Shown here: positions 1 through 8,497 of the stretch, in pieces
How the letters are laid out: each line of letters begins with the position of its first letter
Numbering within the stretch: the first letter of the stretch is position 1
Assembly: GCA_951812965.1 (NCBI GenBank)
Contig: OX638341.1
Location: 2,152,438 to 2,216,437, forward strand
DNA: 64,000 nucleotides
Reading direction: 5' to 3'
Source: an uncultured Pseudohongiella sp.
Lineage (GTDB): Bacteria > Pseudomonadota > Gammaproteobacteria > Pseudomonadales > Pseudohongiellaceae
Program-made: the position numbers and the translations under genes
The notes under the pieces: generated by a model
The model's database searches: none
The model's input: the letters and a program-made list of their open reading frames with translations, nothing else
What the model was told of the DNA's origin: nothing

Positions 1-495
1 TGGAACGTGCTGGCGCAACAGATCATGATGGCCGGGCTGCGTTCGGTCGGCGAAAACGGCGAGCAGCTCTGGCCCATGGACATCTGGGACGGCTATCCCA
101 TTGAGCGGCAGGAATTGCTGCAGGCGCTGGCCGATGCCGGCACGCCGAATCCGGTCGTGATCACCGGCGATATCCATTCCCATTGGGCGGCTGAATTGAA
201 GCTCGATTTCGACGATCCGGCTTCGCGAATCGTCGGCACGGAGTTTGTCGGCTCCTCGATCAGTTCCGGCGGCGACGGCCAGGACAGCAGCGACTACGGC
301 GCGGCTTTGCTCGCCAACAATCCGCACGTAAAGCTCTACAATTCCCAGCGCGGCTATGTCGCGAATACGATCACGCCGGCGCAATGGCGCGCGGATTTCA
401 AGGTGCTGCCGCGGGTGACCGTCCGTGGAGAGCCGATCAGTATCCGCCGCTCCTATGTGGTGGAAGATGGAGACCCGCGCTTGCAGGAGGCGTAG
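1..495 (+). CDS. PhoD-like alkaline phosphatase, C-terminal part (5' end outside window)
   Basis: The frame is open at the left edge (it reads W-N-V-L-A-Q-Q), so at least 164 C-terminal residues are present and the true start lies outside. The motif VVITGDIHSHW matches the metal-binding G-D-x-H-S segment of PhoD-type metallophosphatases. The later segment EFVGSSISSGGDG fits the same family's C-terminal part. Family members are exported phosphodiesterases/phosphatases that release phosphate from organic esters. This fits the phosphate genes at 37-50 kb, although the two loci are not adjacent. The stop lies 9 nt from the convergent modC stop. The family call is firm; substrate and export signal cannot be seen here. 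Confidence 0.85.
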   Translation, partial: WNVLAQQIMMAGLRSVGENGEQLWPMDIWDGYPIERQELLQALADAGTPNPVVITGDIHSHWAAELKLDFDDPASRIVGTEFVGSSISSGGDGQDSSDYGAALLANNPHVKLYNSQRGYVANTITPAQWRADFKVLPRVTVRGEPISIRRSYVVEDGDPRLQEA

Positions 496-504
496 TTTTT
501 GCCG

Positions 505-1584
505 CTATTGCAGGATTGCGACGGATTTGATTTCGGCGTAAATCGGACTTCCCGGGGCCAGTTCGAGCCGCCGGGCCGATTTACGTGATACGCGGGACAG
601 CAGCCTGGTGTTTTCGCCGATACGCAGATGCACCATGCACATGGCAGTATCCGGCGAATCCTCAATGCGTTCCACGGTCGCCGGCAAGCGGTTGAGAATG
701 CTCGAATGCGCCTCGACCGCATGGCTCAGGCTGATGTCGCGGGCAAGAATGCGCAGCCTAACCAGGCCACCTGTCGCCACGCCCGGATCGGGAATCAGCA
801 TTACGCCGTCGGCGAATCGTGCTTCGGCCAGGTTCCACTCCGGATCATGGCCGGCAATGTTGGTCTCCAGCACCACGCCGCTTTCTCCTGCCGCATTGAC
901 CGGTATTCGGCGCGACGCCATGAGTTCCGTAACCGAACCGCGCGCCACGCATTCGCCTTCGTCCAGCACCAGTACATGGTCCGCCAGCCGGGCGACCTCA
1001 TCTGGTGAATGGGTGACATAGACGATAGGGCAGTCGAGTTCCTCCGGCAGGCGTTGCAGATAGGGCAGCAGTTCCTGCTTGCGCGCCACATCGAGCGCCG
1101 AAAGCGGTTCGTCGAGCAAGAGCAGGCGGGGTTTGCTCAGCAATGCCCGGGCCAGCGCGACGCGCTGCCGTTCGCCGCCGGACAATTGGCGCGGGTGCTT
1201 GTCCAGCAATTGCCCGATTCCGAGCAGCGCAACGGCGTCTGCGATATCGGCGTCATCACCGCCTGTGTGAGAATCCCGGCCATATTGCAGATTGCGCCGC
1301 GCGCTGAGATGCGGCAGCAGGCTGCTGTCCTGGAATACATAACCGATGCGCCGCAAATGTGTTGGCACGAAGCGGCTATCGTCCTGCCAGATCTCGTCGC
1401 CCAATTCGATTCGCGCCGACTGTGGCCGGTCGAGCCCGGCCAGGCAGCGCAGCAGTGTGGTCTTGCCTGAACCGGAAGAGCCGAATACGCAGGAGATTCC
1501 GGTTGCCGGAATCTCGGCGTCCAGATCTAGATGGAAACGGCCGCCGTCGGGCTGCGCCATCATGTAGGAAACGCGCGCTCGCAA
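505..1584 (-). CDS. modC: Molybdate ABC transporter ATP-binding protein ModC
   Basis: Energises molybdate uptake at the inner membrane. Walker A GSSGSGKTT, signature LSGGERQR and Walker B LLLLDEP are all intact, followed by the switch histidine in VTHSPDE. The last 70 or so residues form a TOBE/Mop-type domain, which in ModC binds oxyanion and allows feedback. The length of 359 aa is normal. The start used is a TTG 4 nt after the modB stop; it keeps the first beta strand (RARVSYMM). In-frame ATGs at 1563 and 1560 are alternatives. It is the last gene of the leftward modABC operon. Identity is strong because ModA and ModB precede it. Confidence 0.93.
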   Translation of the reverse strand: MRARVSYMMAQPDGGRFHLDLDAEIPATGISCVFGSSGSGKTTLLRCLAGLDRPQSARIELGDEIWQDDSRFVPTHLRRIGYVFQDSSLLPHLSARRNLQYGRDSHTGGDDADIADAVALLGIGQLLDKHPRQLSGGERQRVALARALLSKPRLLLLDEPLSALDVARKQELLPYLQRLPEELDCPIVYVTHSPDEVARLADHVLVLDEGECVARGSVTELMASRRIPVNAAGESGVVLETNIAGHDPEWNLAEARFADGVMLIPDPGVATGGLVRLRILARDISLSHAVEAHSSILNRLPATVERIEDSPDTAMCMVHLRIGENTRLLSRVSRKSARRLELAPGSPIYAEIKSVAILQ

Positions 1585-1588
1585 GACC

Positions 1589-2284
1589 CTAGCTTCCGTA
1601 TCTCATGCCGGGAATCGCACGGCGGCCGAGCGAGCCGTACACCACCAGCAGCACGAGGAAGGAGAAGACGACCATGGTTCCCGCCAGCCAGTGCGCCTGG
1701 CCGAATTGCAGCGCTTCGACCTGTTCGTAGATTTGCACCGAAACCACTCTTGTTTCGCCGGGAATATTTCCGCCGATCATGAGCACGACGCCGAATTCAC
1801 CGACGGTATGGGCGAAACCGAGAATCGAACCGCTGATGATGCCCGGCCGCGCCAGCGGGATGGCGACCGTAAAAAATCTCCGCCAGGGACCCGCGCCGAA
1901 GGTCGCGGCCACTTCCAGCGGTCCGTCGCCCATGGCGTGAAAGGAGTTCTGTATCGGTTGCACGACAAAAGGCAGGGAAAACAGGATCGAGCCGATCACC
2001 AGGCCTTCGAAAGTAAATGCCAGGCTGCCCAGGCCAAGCGCTCCGGTCAACTGCCCGATTGGGCCCGCGGGCGCGAAAGCAAGCAGCAGATAGAATCCGA
2101 GCACGGTCGGGGGCAGCACCAACGGCAATGCGACGATGGCGGCAATCGGGCCGCGCAGCCAGGAGTGCGTGCGCGCCAGCCACCAGGCCAGGGGCGTGCC
2201 GATCAGCAGCAACAGCGCGGTGGCGGTCGTGGCCAGGCGCAAGGTCAGCCAGATGGCTTGCAGGTTTTCGGGCGAGAGCATCAT
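1589..2284 (-). CDS. modB: Molybdate ABC transporter permease ModB
   Basis: An inner-membrane permease of 231 aa with about five hydrophobic segments. The cytoplasmic coupling (EAA) loop is visible in EVAATFGAGPWRRFF followed by IPLARPGIISG, and the ModB-typical HTVGEFGVVLMIGG follows directly. It starts with ATG in an ATGA overlap with the modA stop, which points to coupled translation. modC follows on the same strand. The gene order A-B-C is standard for molybdate uptake. Confidence 0.94.
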   Translation of the reverse strand: MMLSPENLQAIWLTLRLATTATALLLLIGTPLAWWLARTHSWLRGPIAAIVALPLVLPPTVLGFYLLLAFAPAGPIGQLTGALGLGSLAFTFEGLVIGSILFSLPFVVQPIQNSFHAMGDGPLEVAATFGAGPWRRFFTVAIPLARPGIISGSILGFAHTVGEFGVVLMIGGNIPGETRVVSVQIYEQVEALQFGQAHWLAGTMVVFSFLVLLVVYGSLGRRAIPGMRYGS

Positions 2285-3036
2285 CGTTCGGTTTCTTCCA
2301 TGGTATAGCCGAAACTGTAGATGATGCGGCGCGCTTCGGGGCCGCGCAGGAAATCGAGGAATGCGCCGGCAGCGACGTTCTGTTCATTCAGCAACACGGC
2401 ATATTGGCGAATCGGCGAATGCATTTCGGTGGGCACGAGCCAGCCCGAGCCCTGCTCGATGACACCGTTTCTTCCTACTTGAGACAAGGCGACGAAACCG
2501 AGTGGCGCGTTGCCCGTGGCGACGAACTGATAAGCCTGGGAGACGTTCTCGCCCGTGATCAGGCTGTCGGCCAGTTGCTCGCTCAAGCCGAGATTCTCAA
2601 TGACTTCCTGCGCGGCAATGCCATACGGCGCCAGCCTCGGGTTCGCCATGGCGATTTTGCCATCTACACTCGCGGCCAGGGTATCACTGCTGATTTCCAG
2701 TGCCGACGCCGCCGACCAGAGCACCAGGCGCCCCACCGCATAGGCCCGAAGACTGTCCGCCGCCGCCAAGCCTTCGTCCACCAGCAATGCCGGTTTCTCC
2801 CGATCCGCGGAAAGAAATGCGTCGAACGGCGCGCCATTGCGCACCTGGGAGTAGAAACGCGCCGATGAACCGGCCACCAGCTCGATCCGATGCGGTTGCA
2901 GCAACTCGAACTGTTCAACCAGCATTTCCGCGGGCTCGGAAAAATTTGCCGCTACCGCGACTCTGGCTTCATCGGCAAATGCCGGGGTCAGACCCGCAAG
3001 CAAAGTCAAAATCGGGAAAATTCCGCGAATGCACAT
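2281..3036 (-). CDS. modA: Molybdate-binding periplasmic protein ModA
   Basis: The solute receptor of the molybdate transporter. A longer open frame runs upstream to 3300, but the ATG at 3036 is preferred. It follows a GGGAG ribosome site and opens a signal peptide (MCIRGIFPILTLLAGLTPAFA). The mature protein then begins with the ModA-like segment VAVAANFSEPAEML. AGSSARFYSQVRNGAPFDAF contains the oxyanion-binding serine region. The length is 251 aa. The start is 1 nt beyond the stop of the upstream amidotransferase gene, so all four genes are probably one transcript. Molybdate rather than tungstate is inferred from the family. Confidence 0.92.
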   Translation of the reverse strand: MCIRGIFPILTLLAGLTPAFADEARVAVAANFSEPAEMLVEQFELLQPHRIELVAGSSARFYSQVRNGAPFDAFLSADREKPALLVDEGLAAADSLRAYAVGRLVLWSAASALEISSDTLAASVDGKIAMANPRLAPYGIAAQEVIENLGLSEQLADSLITGENVSQAYQFVATGNAPLGFVALSQVGRNGVIEQGSGWLVPTEMHSPIRQYAVLLNEQNVAAGAFLDFLRGPEARRIIYSFGYTMEETER

Positions 3037-3037
3037 A

Positions 3038-3772
3038 CTAACTCCCGTAGCGGGCGACAAAGCGGCACAGGATTTCGTGAGCCTCTGGAGTATGTTCCTT
3101 GCGTATTCGGTCGGCAAGGTGCTTCGCGGTTTCCGGCTGAAAATATCCATGGTGCTTGTAGGCGTTGATGCGCACGTTGAAGCACTCGAAATCGCCTTCC
3201 GGATGGAACTGGGTGGCGTAGACGTTGTCGCCGATGCGGAACATCTGCACCGGGCAAAGCGCTCCCTTTGCCAGCAGGGTGCTGCCGGGAGGGGTCTCAT
3301 CGCAGGCTTCCTTGTGGCCGACCAGCACGCGAAAGCTCGCAGGCAGCCCTTTCAGTAGCGGATCCTCGCGGCCAGCTTCGGTGACTTCGATATCGATGCC
3401 GCTAACGTCTTCACCGTACTTACTCGAGATGCCGGCGCCCAGATGTTTGCCGAGCAGGCCGTTGCCGGAACAGCAGCCGAGAAAGGGGAAATCGCGGTCG
3501 ATGACATCATCGAGCAGGCGGCGGAAGAATTCCTCGATCAGGATTTGCAAGCTGGATTTGTCGCTTTCCGGAGTGCTCAGATCGAACGGGCTGCCGCCGA
3601 CGATGACGGCCGCATAGTTTCGCAGGTCCAGATCCGGGTCCGGTTGCCGTTCAAGGCGAATGCGATGAACCCGAGGCGGATCGATCCGGCCGTATTGGCA
3701 GATCTTCCGCAACTCGCTGTCGGCGGTGTCGTCTTCCGGTCGAAGTTGCAGAATCAGAAAGGGTTTGCTCAT
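3038..3772 (-). CDS. Class I glutamine amidotransferase-like protein
   Basis: A stand-alone GATase1 domain of 244 aa. The nucleophile elbow FLGCCSGNGLLG carries the catalytic cysteine, and QFHPEGD supplies the His-Glu of the triad. Such proteins resemble the GuaA amidotransferase half, but the acceptor is unknown. A GTG at 3775 sits one codon upstream of the ATG chosen. It is the first gene of the transcript that continues into modABC. A link to molybdenum cofactor chemistry is possible but not shown by the sequence. Confidence 0.85.
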   Translation of the reverse strand: MSKPFLILQLRPEDDTADSELRKICQYGRIDPPRVHRIRLERQPDPDLDLRNYAAVIVGGSPFDLSTPESDKSSLQILIEEFFRRLLDDVIDRDFPFLGCCSGNGLLGKHLGAGISSKYGEDVSGIDIEVTEAGREDPLLKGLPASFRVLVGHKEACDETPPGSTLLAKGALCPVQMFRIGDNVYATQFHPEGDFECFNVRINAYKHHGYFQPETAKHLADRIRKEHTPEAHEILCRFVARYGS

Positions 3773-3857
3773 CACTTGGGCCGCATGTTCTCCAACTGCG
3801 GCATTGTGTGGATTTTTCGCTCCGAGTCAATCCAATGTGCGGGTTCGCACCCGGTCT

Positions 3858-3920
3858 CGTAGGGGCGAGGCATGCCTCGCCCGGGGGCGTTGCACGGTTT
3901 CGGGGCCAACCACGGGCGAG
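3858..3920. repeat. REP-like palindrome pair, second member broken by an IS110 end
   Basis: A forward copy of the dispersed palindrome (core GGGGCGAGGCATGCCTCGCC) lies at 3858-3884. An inverted copy begins at 3910, but only CACGGGCGAG remains before sequence matching the right end of the IS110 element takes over at 3921. Intact pairs elsewhere (for example 9999-10079) show what the second copy should look like. Confidence 0.85.
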
Positions 3921-4038
3921 CAACCGTGTTGCGTGAAGTATTGATTCAGATTGTATCCTCCGGGTTGAAGTCGTTGTAATCAAGAGGCGCAAGCCGCTCT
4001 TCGTGGTGGTTCGGGAGACCATGGCTGATTTTCGGCGA
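3921..4038 (-). mobile_element. Truncated right-end remnant of an IS110 element
   Basis: The reverse complement of about 118 bp matches 41373-41490 almost base for base. That is the last 19 or so codons of the IS110 transposase plus its downstream non-coding end. The outer end abuts half of a REP palindrome exactly as in the full copy. The match stops at about 4038, inside what would be the transposase 3' end, and the rest of the element is missing. This is a decayed insertion; it encodes nothing on its own. Confidence 0.85.
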
Positions 4039-4109
4039 AAAGCATGGGACACCCACCGCAGCGCTTGCTTTCGCCCACTGTGCGTCTTAAGTGGCAACGC
4101 AAAGGCCGG

Positions 4110-5303
4110 ATGAATTATCATCTCGCCATGTTTCGATTAGTTCCCCTGATTTTTGCTTTATTGTTGCTGCCGGCGGCTCAGGCGCAGCAGCAGACTTTTG
4201 CGCAATGGCTCGAGGAGTTGCGGGCGGAAGCGCTTTCGCTTGGCGTCAGCGCCGAGACGCTGACGGCGCTCGATGGCTTGGCGCCGCTGGAGCGGGTGCT
4301 CGAACTCGACGGTTCGCAGCCCGAATTCGTGCAGACCTTTACGCGCTATATCGAATTGCGCGTAACTCCCAACCAGATCGCCCGCGGCCAGGCGCTGTTG
4401 CGCGAACATGCGGCCTTGCTGGCCGACGTGCAGGCGCGCTATGGCATCCAGCCGCATTACCTCGTCGCGTTCTGGGCTATCGAGAGCAATTTCGGTAGCG
4501 CCACGGGAGGATTTTCGGTGCTCGAGGCGCTTGCCACGCTGGCCTATGACCCGCGTCGGGCGGAATTCTTCAGGGAGCAACTGCTGACGGCGCTGCAGAT
4601 CATCGACGACGGGCATATACCCGCCGAACGCATGACCGGCTCCTGGGCCGGCGCCATGGGGCAATTGCAGTTTCTGCCGACGGTGTTCAGGAATTACGCG
4701 GTAGACGGCGATAACGACGGCCGCGCCGATATCTGGAACAGTCTGCCCGACGTGTTCTATTCGGCAGCGAATTTCATCAGCCAATCGGGTTGGCGCGGGG
4801 ACGAACGCTGGGGCAGGGAGGTGTTGTTACCCGAGGGCTTCGACTATTCACAGGTCGGCACGCGCAATCAGAAGCCTCTTGCCGAGTGGCGTGAACTGGG
4901 ACTGCGCACTGTCTCAGGCGACCCGATTCCGGTAGCGGACATGCAGGCGGCCGTGGCATTGCCGGCCGGCGCGGCCGGTCCCGCTTTCCTGACCTATAAC
5001 AACTTTCGCGTGACCATGTTGTATAACCCGTCGGTTTTCTACGCGATCACCGTGGGATATCTGGCGGACCGCTTCACCGGAGGTCCCCCGATTGCGCACA
5101 TGCCCGCTAACGAAACCGCTTTGAGCCGCGTGCAGGTCGAGGAATTGCAGGAAATGCTCAACGGCCTCGGTTTCGACTCCGGCGAACCCGACGGCCGCGT
5201 CGGTTCCAGAACCAGGTCTGCCATCCGTGCGTATCAAACCGAACACGGCCTGATCCCGGACGGCCACGCATCGATGCAATTGCTCGACATATTGCGCGAA
5301 TAA
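4110..5303 (+). CDS. Lytic murein transglycosylase, MltB type, with peptidoglycan-binding domain
   Basis: Cleaves the glycan strand of peptidoglycan to 1,6-anhydro products in the periplasm. The catalytic glutamate is in AFWAIESNFG, and GAMGQLQFLPTVF and DGDNDGRADIWNS are typical of SLT family 3 (MltB). The C-terminal 60 residues (VEELQEMLNGLGFDSGEPDG onward) form a PG_binding_1 domain. The ATG at 4110 follows AAAGG and precedes a signal peptide ending LLPAAQAQ; 4128 is an alternative start. The open frame extends back to 4044, but that stretch shows no signal peptide. No lipobox is seen, so it is probably soluble. ctaA starts 29 nt downstream. Confidence 0.9.
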   Translation: MNYHLAMFRLVPLIFALLLLPAAQAQQQTFAQWLEELRAEALSLGVSAETLTALDGLAPLERVLELDGSQPEFVQTFTRYIELRVTPNQIARGQALLREHAALLADVQARYGIQPHYLVAFWAIESNFGSATGGFSVLEALATLAYDPRRAEFFREQLLTALQIIDDGHIPAERMTGSWAGAMGQLQFLPTVFRNYAVDGDNDGRADIWNSLPDVFYSAANFISQSGWRGDERWGREVLLPEGFDYSQVGTRNQKPLAEWRELGLRTVSGDPIPVADMQAAVALPAGAAGPAFLTYNNFRVTMLYNPSVFYAITVGYLADRFTGGPPIAHMPANETALSRVQVEELQEMLNGLGFDSGEPDGRVGSRTRSAIRAYQTEHGLIPDGHASMQLLDILRE

Positions 5304-5332
5304 ATTGAAGATTTCGCTCCAGCCGATCTGAA

Positions 5333-6334
5333 ATGAATCTATCCGGTTCCGAAGCGGCACTGCGCAACTATCGCCGCGTGGCCCTGGTCACCATCGCCGC
5401 AGTGTATTTCCTCATTCTGGTGGGCGCCACGGTGCGCGCATCCGGGGCCGGTATGGGCTGCCCCGACTGGCCCACCTGCTTCGGACGCTGGATTCCCCCG
5501 GTAAACGAGGCGCAATTGCCGGCGAACTACCAGGAAATCTACGCCGATCTCGGCTACGCCGAAACCCGCTTCAACGCGGTCAAGACCTGGACCGAATATC
5601 TCAACCGTCTGACCGGCGTCGCCATCGGCCTGCTGATTTTGCTCACCGCAATCTACTCCTGGTCCTGCCGCCGATACGACCGCTGGATTCCGCTGGCCTC
5701 GGTCGCGGCCTTCGTGATGGTATCCGTTCAGGGCTGGCTCGGTGCGCGCGTTGTCGGTTCCAATCTTCAGCCCGGGATGATCACGATTCACATGCTGATG
5801 GCGCTAGCCATTGTCGGCGTACTGCTGTTCGCCTTTTTCCGCTCGAACCGCGAAATCATGGTTCGCCAGCCGATCACCGGAATCGATCCGCGCTTTGCGA
5901 TCTGGCTTTATGTCGTGCTCGGCTGCACGATCCTGCAAGTTACCCTGGGCACCCAGGTGCGAGAGATGACGGACTTCATCAGCCGCATGCAAGGAGAGGA
6001 AATGCGCTCGAGCTGGATTCAGGCCATGCCCTGGTTCTTTTATGTGCATCGCAGTTTTTCCGCGCTGGTGTTGCTGGCCAACGGCTGGCTGTTGTACCTG
6101 CTGGCGCGGTCGCTCGGTTGGGTTCATGTGCTGACCCGCCTGACGGCGGCCGTGTTCGCCGTTGTGGCAGTAGCTATATTGTCCGGCGCAACACTTGGCC
6201 ATCTGGGGATGCCGGCCTTCGTTCAACCCGCGCATCTGCTGGCCGCGTCGCTGCTTTTCGGATTACAATTCCTGATCTGGATGGGCTACCGTCAAGGCTG
6301 CCTGTTAATTTCCCACGAGAGTGACAGCCATTAA
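5333..6334 (+). CDS. ctaA: Heme A synthase, COX15/CtaA family
   Basis: An inner-membrane enzyme that oxidises the C8 methyl of heme O to heme A for aa3-type oxidases. The protein has 333 aa and about eight membrane helices. Heme-ligand histidines appear in TIHMLMA, YVHRSFS and PAHLLAAS. GAGMGCPDWPTCFG carries the external cysteine pair. The first-loop motif reads EYLNRL where many CtaA proteins have E-x-x-H-R, so one classical histidine is asparagine here. No heme O synthase or oxidase subunits are in the window. Confidence 0.9.
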   Translation: MNLSGSEAALRNYRRVALVTIAAVYFLILVGATVRASGAGMGCPDWPTCFGRWIPPVNEAQLPANYQEIYADLGYAETRFNAVKTWTEYLNRLTGVAIGLLILLTAIYSWSCRRYDRWIPLASVAAFVMVSVQGWLGARVVGSNLQPGMITIHMLMALAIVGVLLFAFFRSNREIMVRQPITGIDPRFAIWLYVVLGCTILQVTLGTQVREMTDFISRMQGEEMRSSWIQAMPWFFYVHRSFSALVLLANGWLLYLLARSLGWVHVLTRLTAAVFAVVAVAILSGATLGHLGMPAFVQPAHLLAASLLFGLQFLIWMGYRQGCLLISHESDSH

Positions 6335-8489
6335 TTCTAAGCCTGCCCGCGGCGCCGTCCCGGCGCTGATACTTTTTCTGATCTGCTCCGGCGGTGTTGC
6401 CGCACAGGAAGATGCGGCGAATGGAGGCGACGAAGAAAGCACTGTCAGCTATCCCGCGGCGTTTTTCAGCCAATACAGTCCGGTATCGGTCGACGACATG
6501 CTGTCAAGGATTCCAGGCATCGAGCTCGTGCTCGATACCAGCCGGGGTGGTTTCGTAAATTTCAATGGACCGGACCGGGGGCTTGGCGGCAGTTCGCAGA
6601 TTCTGATAGACGGCAAGCGTCTGGCCGGAAAGGTCAACGAGGCGCGTGAGCAGCTCGCTCGCATCGCGGCGGAAGAAGTCGAATTCATAGAGATCATTCG
6701 CGGCACGTCCAGCGGCCTTGACGTGCAGAATCTGGGCCAGGTAGTCAACATAGTGCTGAAGAGTGCCGCCGCCCGTTCCAGTATCGCGGCCCAGGCCGGC
6801 ATGCAGCGCTATCGCGACGGCAATATCGAACCCGAAGCGACGCTTTCTATTACCGGCCAGCGGGAAAACCTGAATTACCTGGTCAGCGTCGGTTCGCAAA
6901 GCTTTTACCGGGCCGATGAAAGCCTCGAAGTCAGCACGCACGGCAACGGCGCCCTGAACGAGATCATCACCTTTGATCAGGTGGCGGATCAGAACGCTTA
7001 CCGTTTCAATTCCAATCTGACCTACGATCTCGGCAGCGCAGACCGCATTGCCCTGAACGCGCTTTACAACCGCAACGATCCGCCGAGTTCGCTGTTGCGC
7101 AACATCACCGATTACAACGGTGCCGCGCCACTGACCTCTTGGGAGCGGGAAAACGTTCCCGCCACGCAATCGAACTGGGAAGTCGGCGGAGATTACGAAC
7201 ATATATTTCTCGACGGTTCGCGTTACAAGTTCCTGTTTATCGTCAATGACCGGGATAACGAGATTTTGCGCGAGCGCTGGGAATTCGATGCGCCCGGAGC
7301 GGAGGAACGCAAGAATCTCTATCTCCACAACGCCAGCAGTTACCAGGAAAACATCATTCGCACTTCCTACACCTTCAGCTTCGGCGAAGGCCAGGGGCTC
7401 GAACTCGGCGTCGAGGGCGCGCGCACGACGCAGGATACTTCGCTGAGACTCGGCCGCCCCCTGAACGGGCTGGCGGACCCGGAAGTAGGCGGGCTGGTTC
7501 GAGTGCCGGTCGGCAATGCGGTTTCCACCGTCGAGGAGGACCGTGTGGAAACGTTCGCGGTGCACAACTGGCGGCTGAATCCGCGCATGAGGCTTGAATC
7601 GTCGCTCATTGGCGAGTTTTCGGAAATTGCCCAGACAGGTGATGTCGACAACTCCCGTGACTTTCAGTTCCTCAAGCCGAAAGTCGACTTCCGTTACGAC
7701 ATCAACCCCGCGTTGCAATTGCAGGCCTCGATCGAAAAAGTCGTGTCCCAACTCAGTTTCGCCGACTTCTCTGCCAACACCAATCAGCGCGACGAGGACC
7801 AGGACACCATTGCCGGCAATCCCGAACTCGAACAGGAGCAGATCTGGCAATACAGCATGAACCTGGACTACCGGCTGCCGAACGATGGCGGCGTGCTAAG
7901 TTCACGCCTGTTTTACTTCGATGTCGCCAATAACATTGGCAGGATCGAATTGCAAACACCCGGTCCGGGGCTTGCCGCGACCAACGGCAATGTCGGCGAT
8001 GGGACCGTGCTCGGCTTCAATTTCGACGCCAGTGTCCGGTTCGGTTTTCTCGGCCTGCCACAGGCGCTGGCGACTTTCGGACTGCTGTTGCAGGATTCCG
8101 CAATCGACGACCCGCTGATCGGTTTCGAACGCAAGGTCGTGCCATATGATCGCGGCAGTTTTCGCGTCGGATTCCGCCATGACGTGTCACGGCTGGGGCT
8201 GAACTACGGATTTGACTATCGCGACCGCATCGGCGGCAATCGCACGTTGTTCGACATCGACAACGTGCTCTACCTCAACGCGCAAAGCGATCTGACGGTT
8301 TTCGTCGAGAAAAGCGGCATTGCCGGCCTGACGTTTCGGCTGGAGGCGCGAAATCTGCGCGATCATGTGGAGAGGCGCACGCGCTTCCGATATTTCGGCT
8401 ATCTTCGCGACCAGATGTTGCGTGAAACCGAAAACTTCGCGGTCACCTCCGGAACGCAATTCGCCTTTTCCGTGCGCGGCAACTTCTGA
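6321..8489 (+). CDS. TonB-dependent outer membrane receptor
   Basis: An outer-membrane beta-barrel transporter of 722 aa. The GTG start overlaps the last 14 nt of ctaA and follows ACGAGA. A signal peptide ends at GGVAAQ. The plug domain spans about residues 45-150 (VDDMLSRIPGIELVL, QILIDGKRLAG, VEFIEIIRGTSS). The barrel ends with the phenylalanine expected for BAM recognition (AFSVRGNF). Its substrate cannot be read from the sequence. It is probably co-transcribed with ctaA and converges on the next gene. Confidence 0.88.
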   Translation: MTAINSKPARGAVPALILFLICSGGVAAQEDAANGGDEESTVSYPAAFFSQYSPVSVDDMLSRIPGIELVLDTSRGGFVNFNGPDRGLGGSSQILIDGKRLAGKVNEAREQLARIAAEEVEFIEIIRGTSSGLDVQNLGQVVNIVLKSAAARSSIAAQAGMQRYRDGNIEPEATLSITGQRENLNYLVSVGSQSFYRADESLEVSTHGNGALNEIITFDQVADQNAYRFNSNLTYDLGSADRIALNALYNRNDPPSSLLRNITDYNGAAPLTSWERENVPATQSNWEVGGDYEHIFLDGSRYKFLFIVNDRDNEILRERWEFDAPGAEERKNLYLHNASSYQENIIRTSYTFSFGEGQGLELGVEGARTTQDTSLRLGRPLNGLADPEVGGLVRVPVGNAVSTVEEDRVETFAVHNWRLNPRMRLESSLIGEFSEIAQTGDVDNSRDFQFLKPKVDFRYDINPALQLQASIEKVVSQLSFADFSANTNQRDEDQDTIAGNPELEQEQIWQYSMNLDYRLPNDGGVLSSRLFYFDVANNIGRIELQTPGPGLAATNGNVGDGTVLGFNFDASVRFGFLGLPQALATFGLLLQDSAIDDPLIGFERKVVPYDRGSFRVGFRHDVSRLGLNYGFDYRDRIGGNRTLFDIDNVLYLNAQSDLTVFVEKSGIAGLTFRLEARNLRDHVERRTRFRYFGYLRDQMLRETENFAVTSGTQFAFSVRGNF

Positions 8490-8497
8490 CCGCCCGG

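Noticed and set aside
4044..4109. Upstream extension of the lytic transglycosylase
   Set aside because: The added residues precede the signal peptide and overlap the IS110 remnant border; the ATG at 4110 has a better ribosome site.
6504..7850. 448-residue open frame antisense to the TonB receptor
   Set aside because: No start context, no domain, and the receptor frame is continuous and complete.
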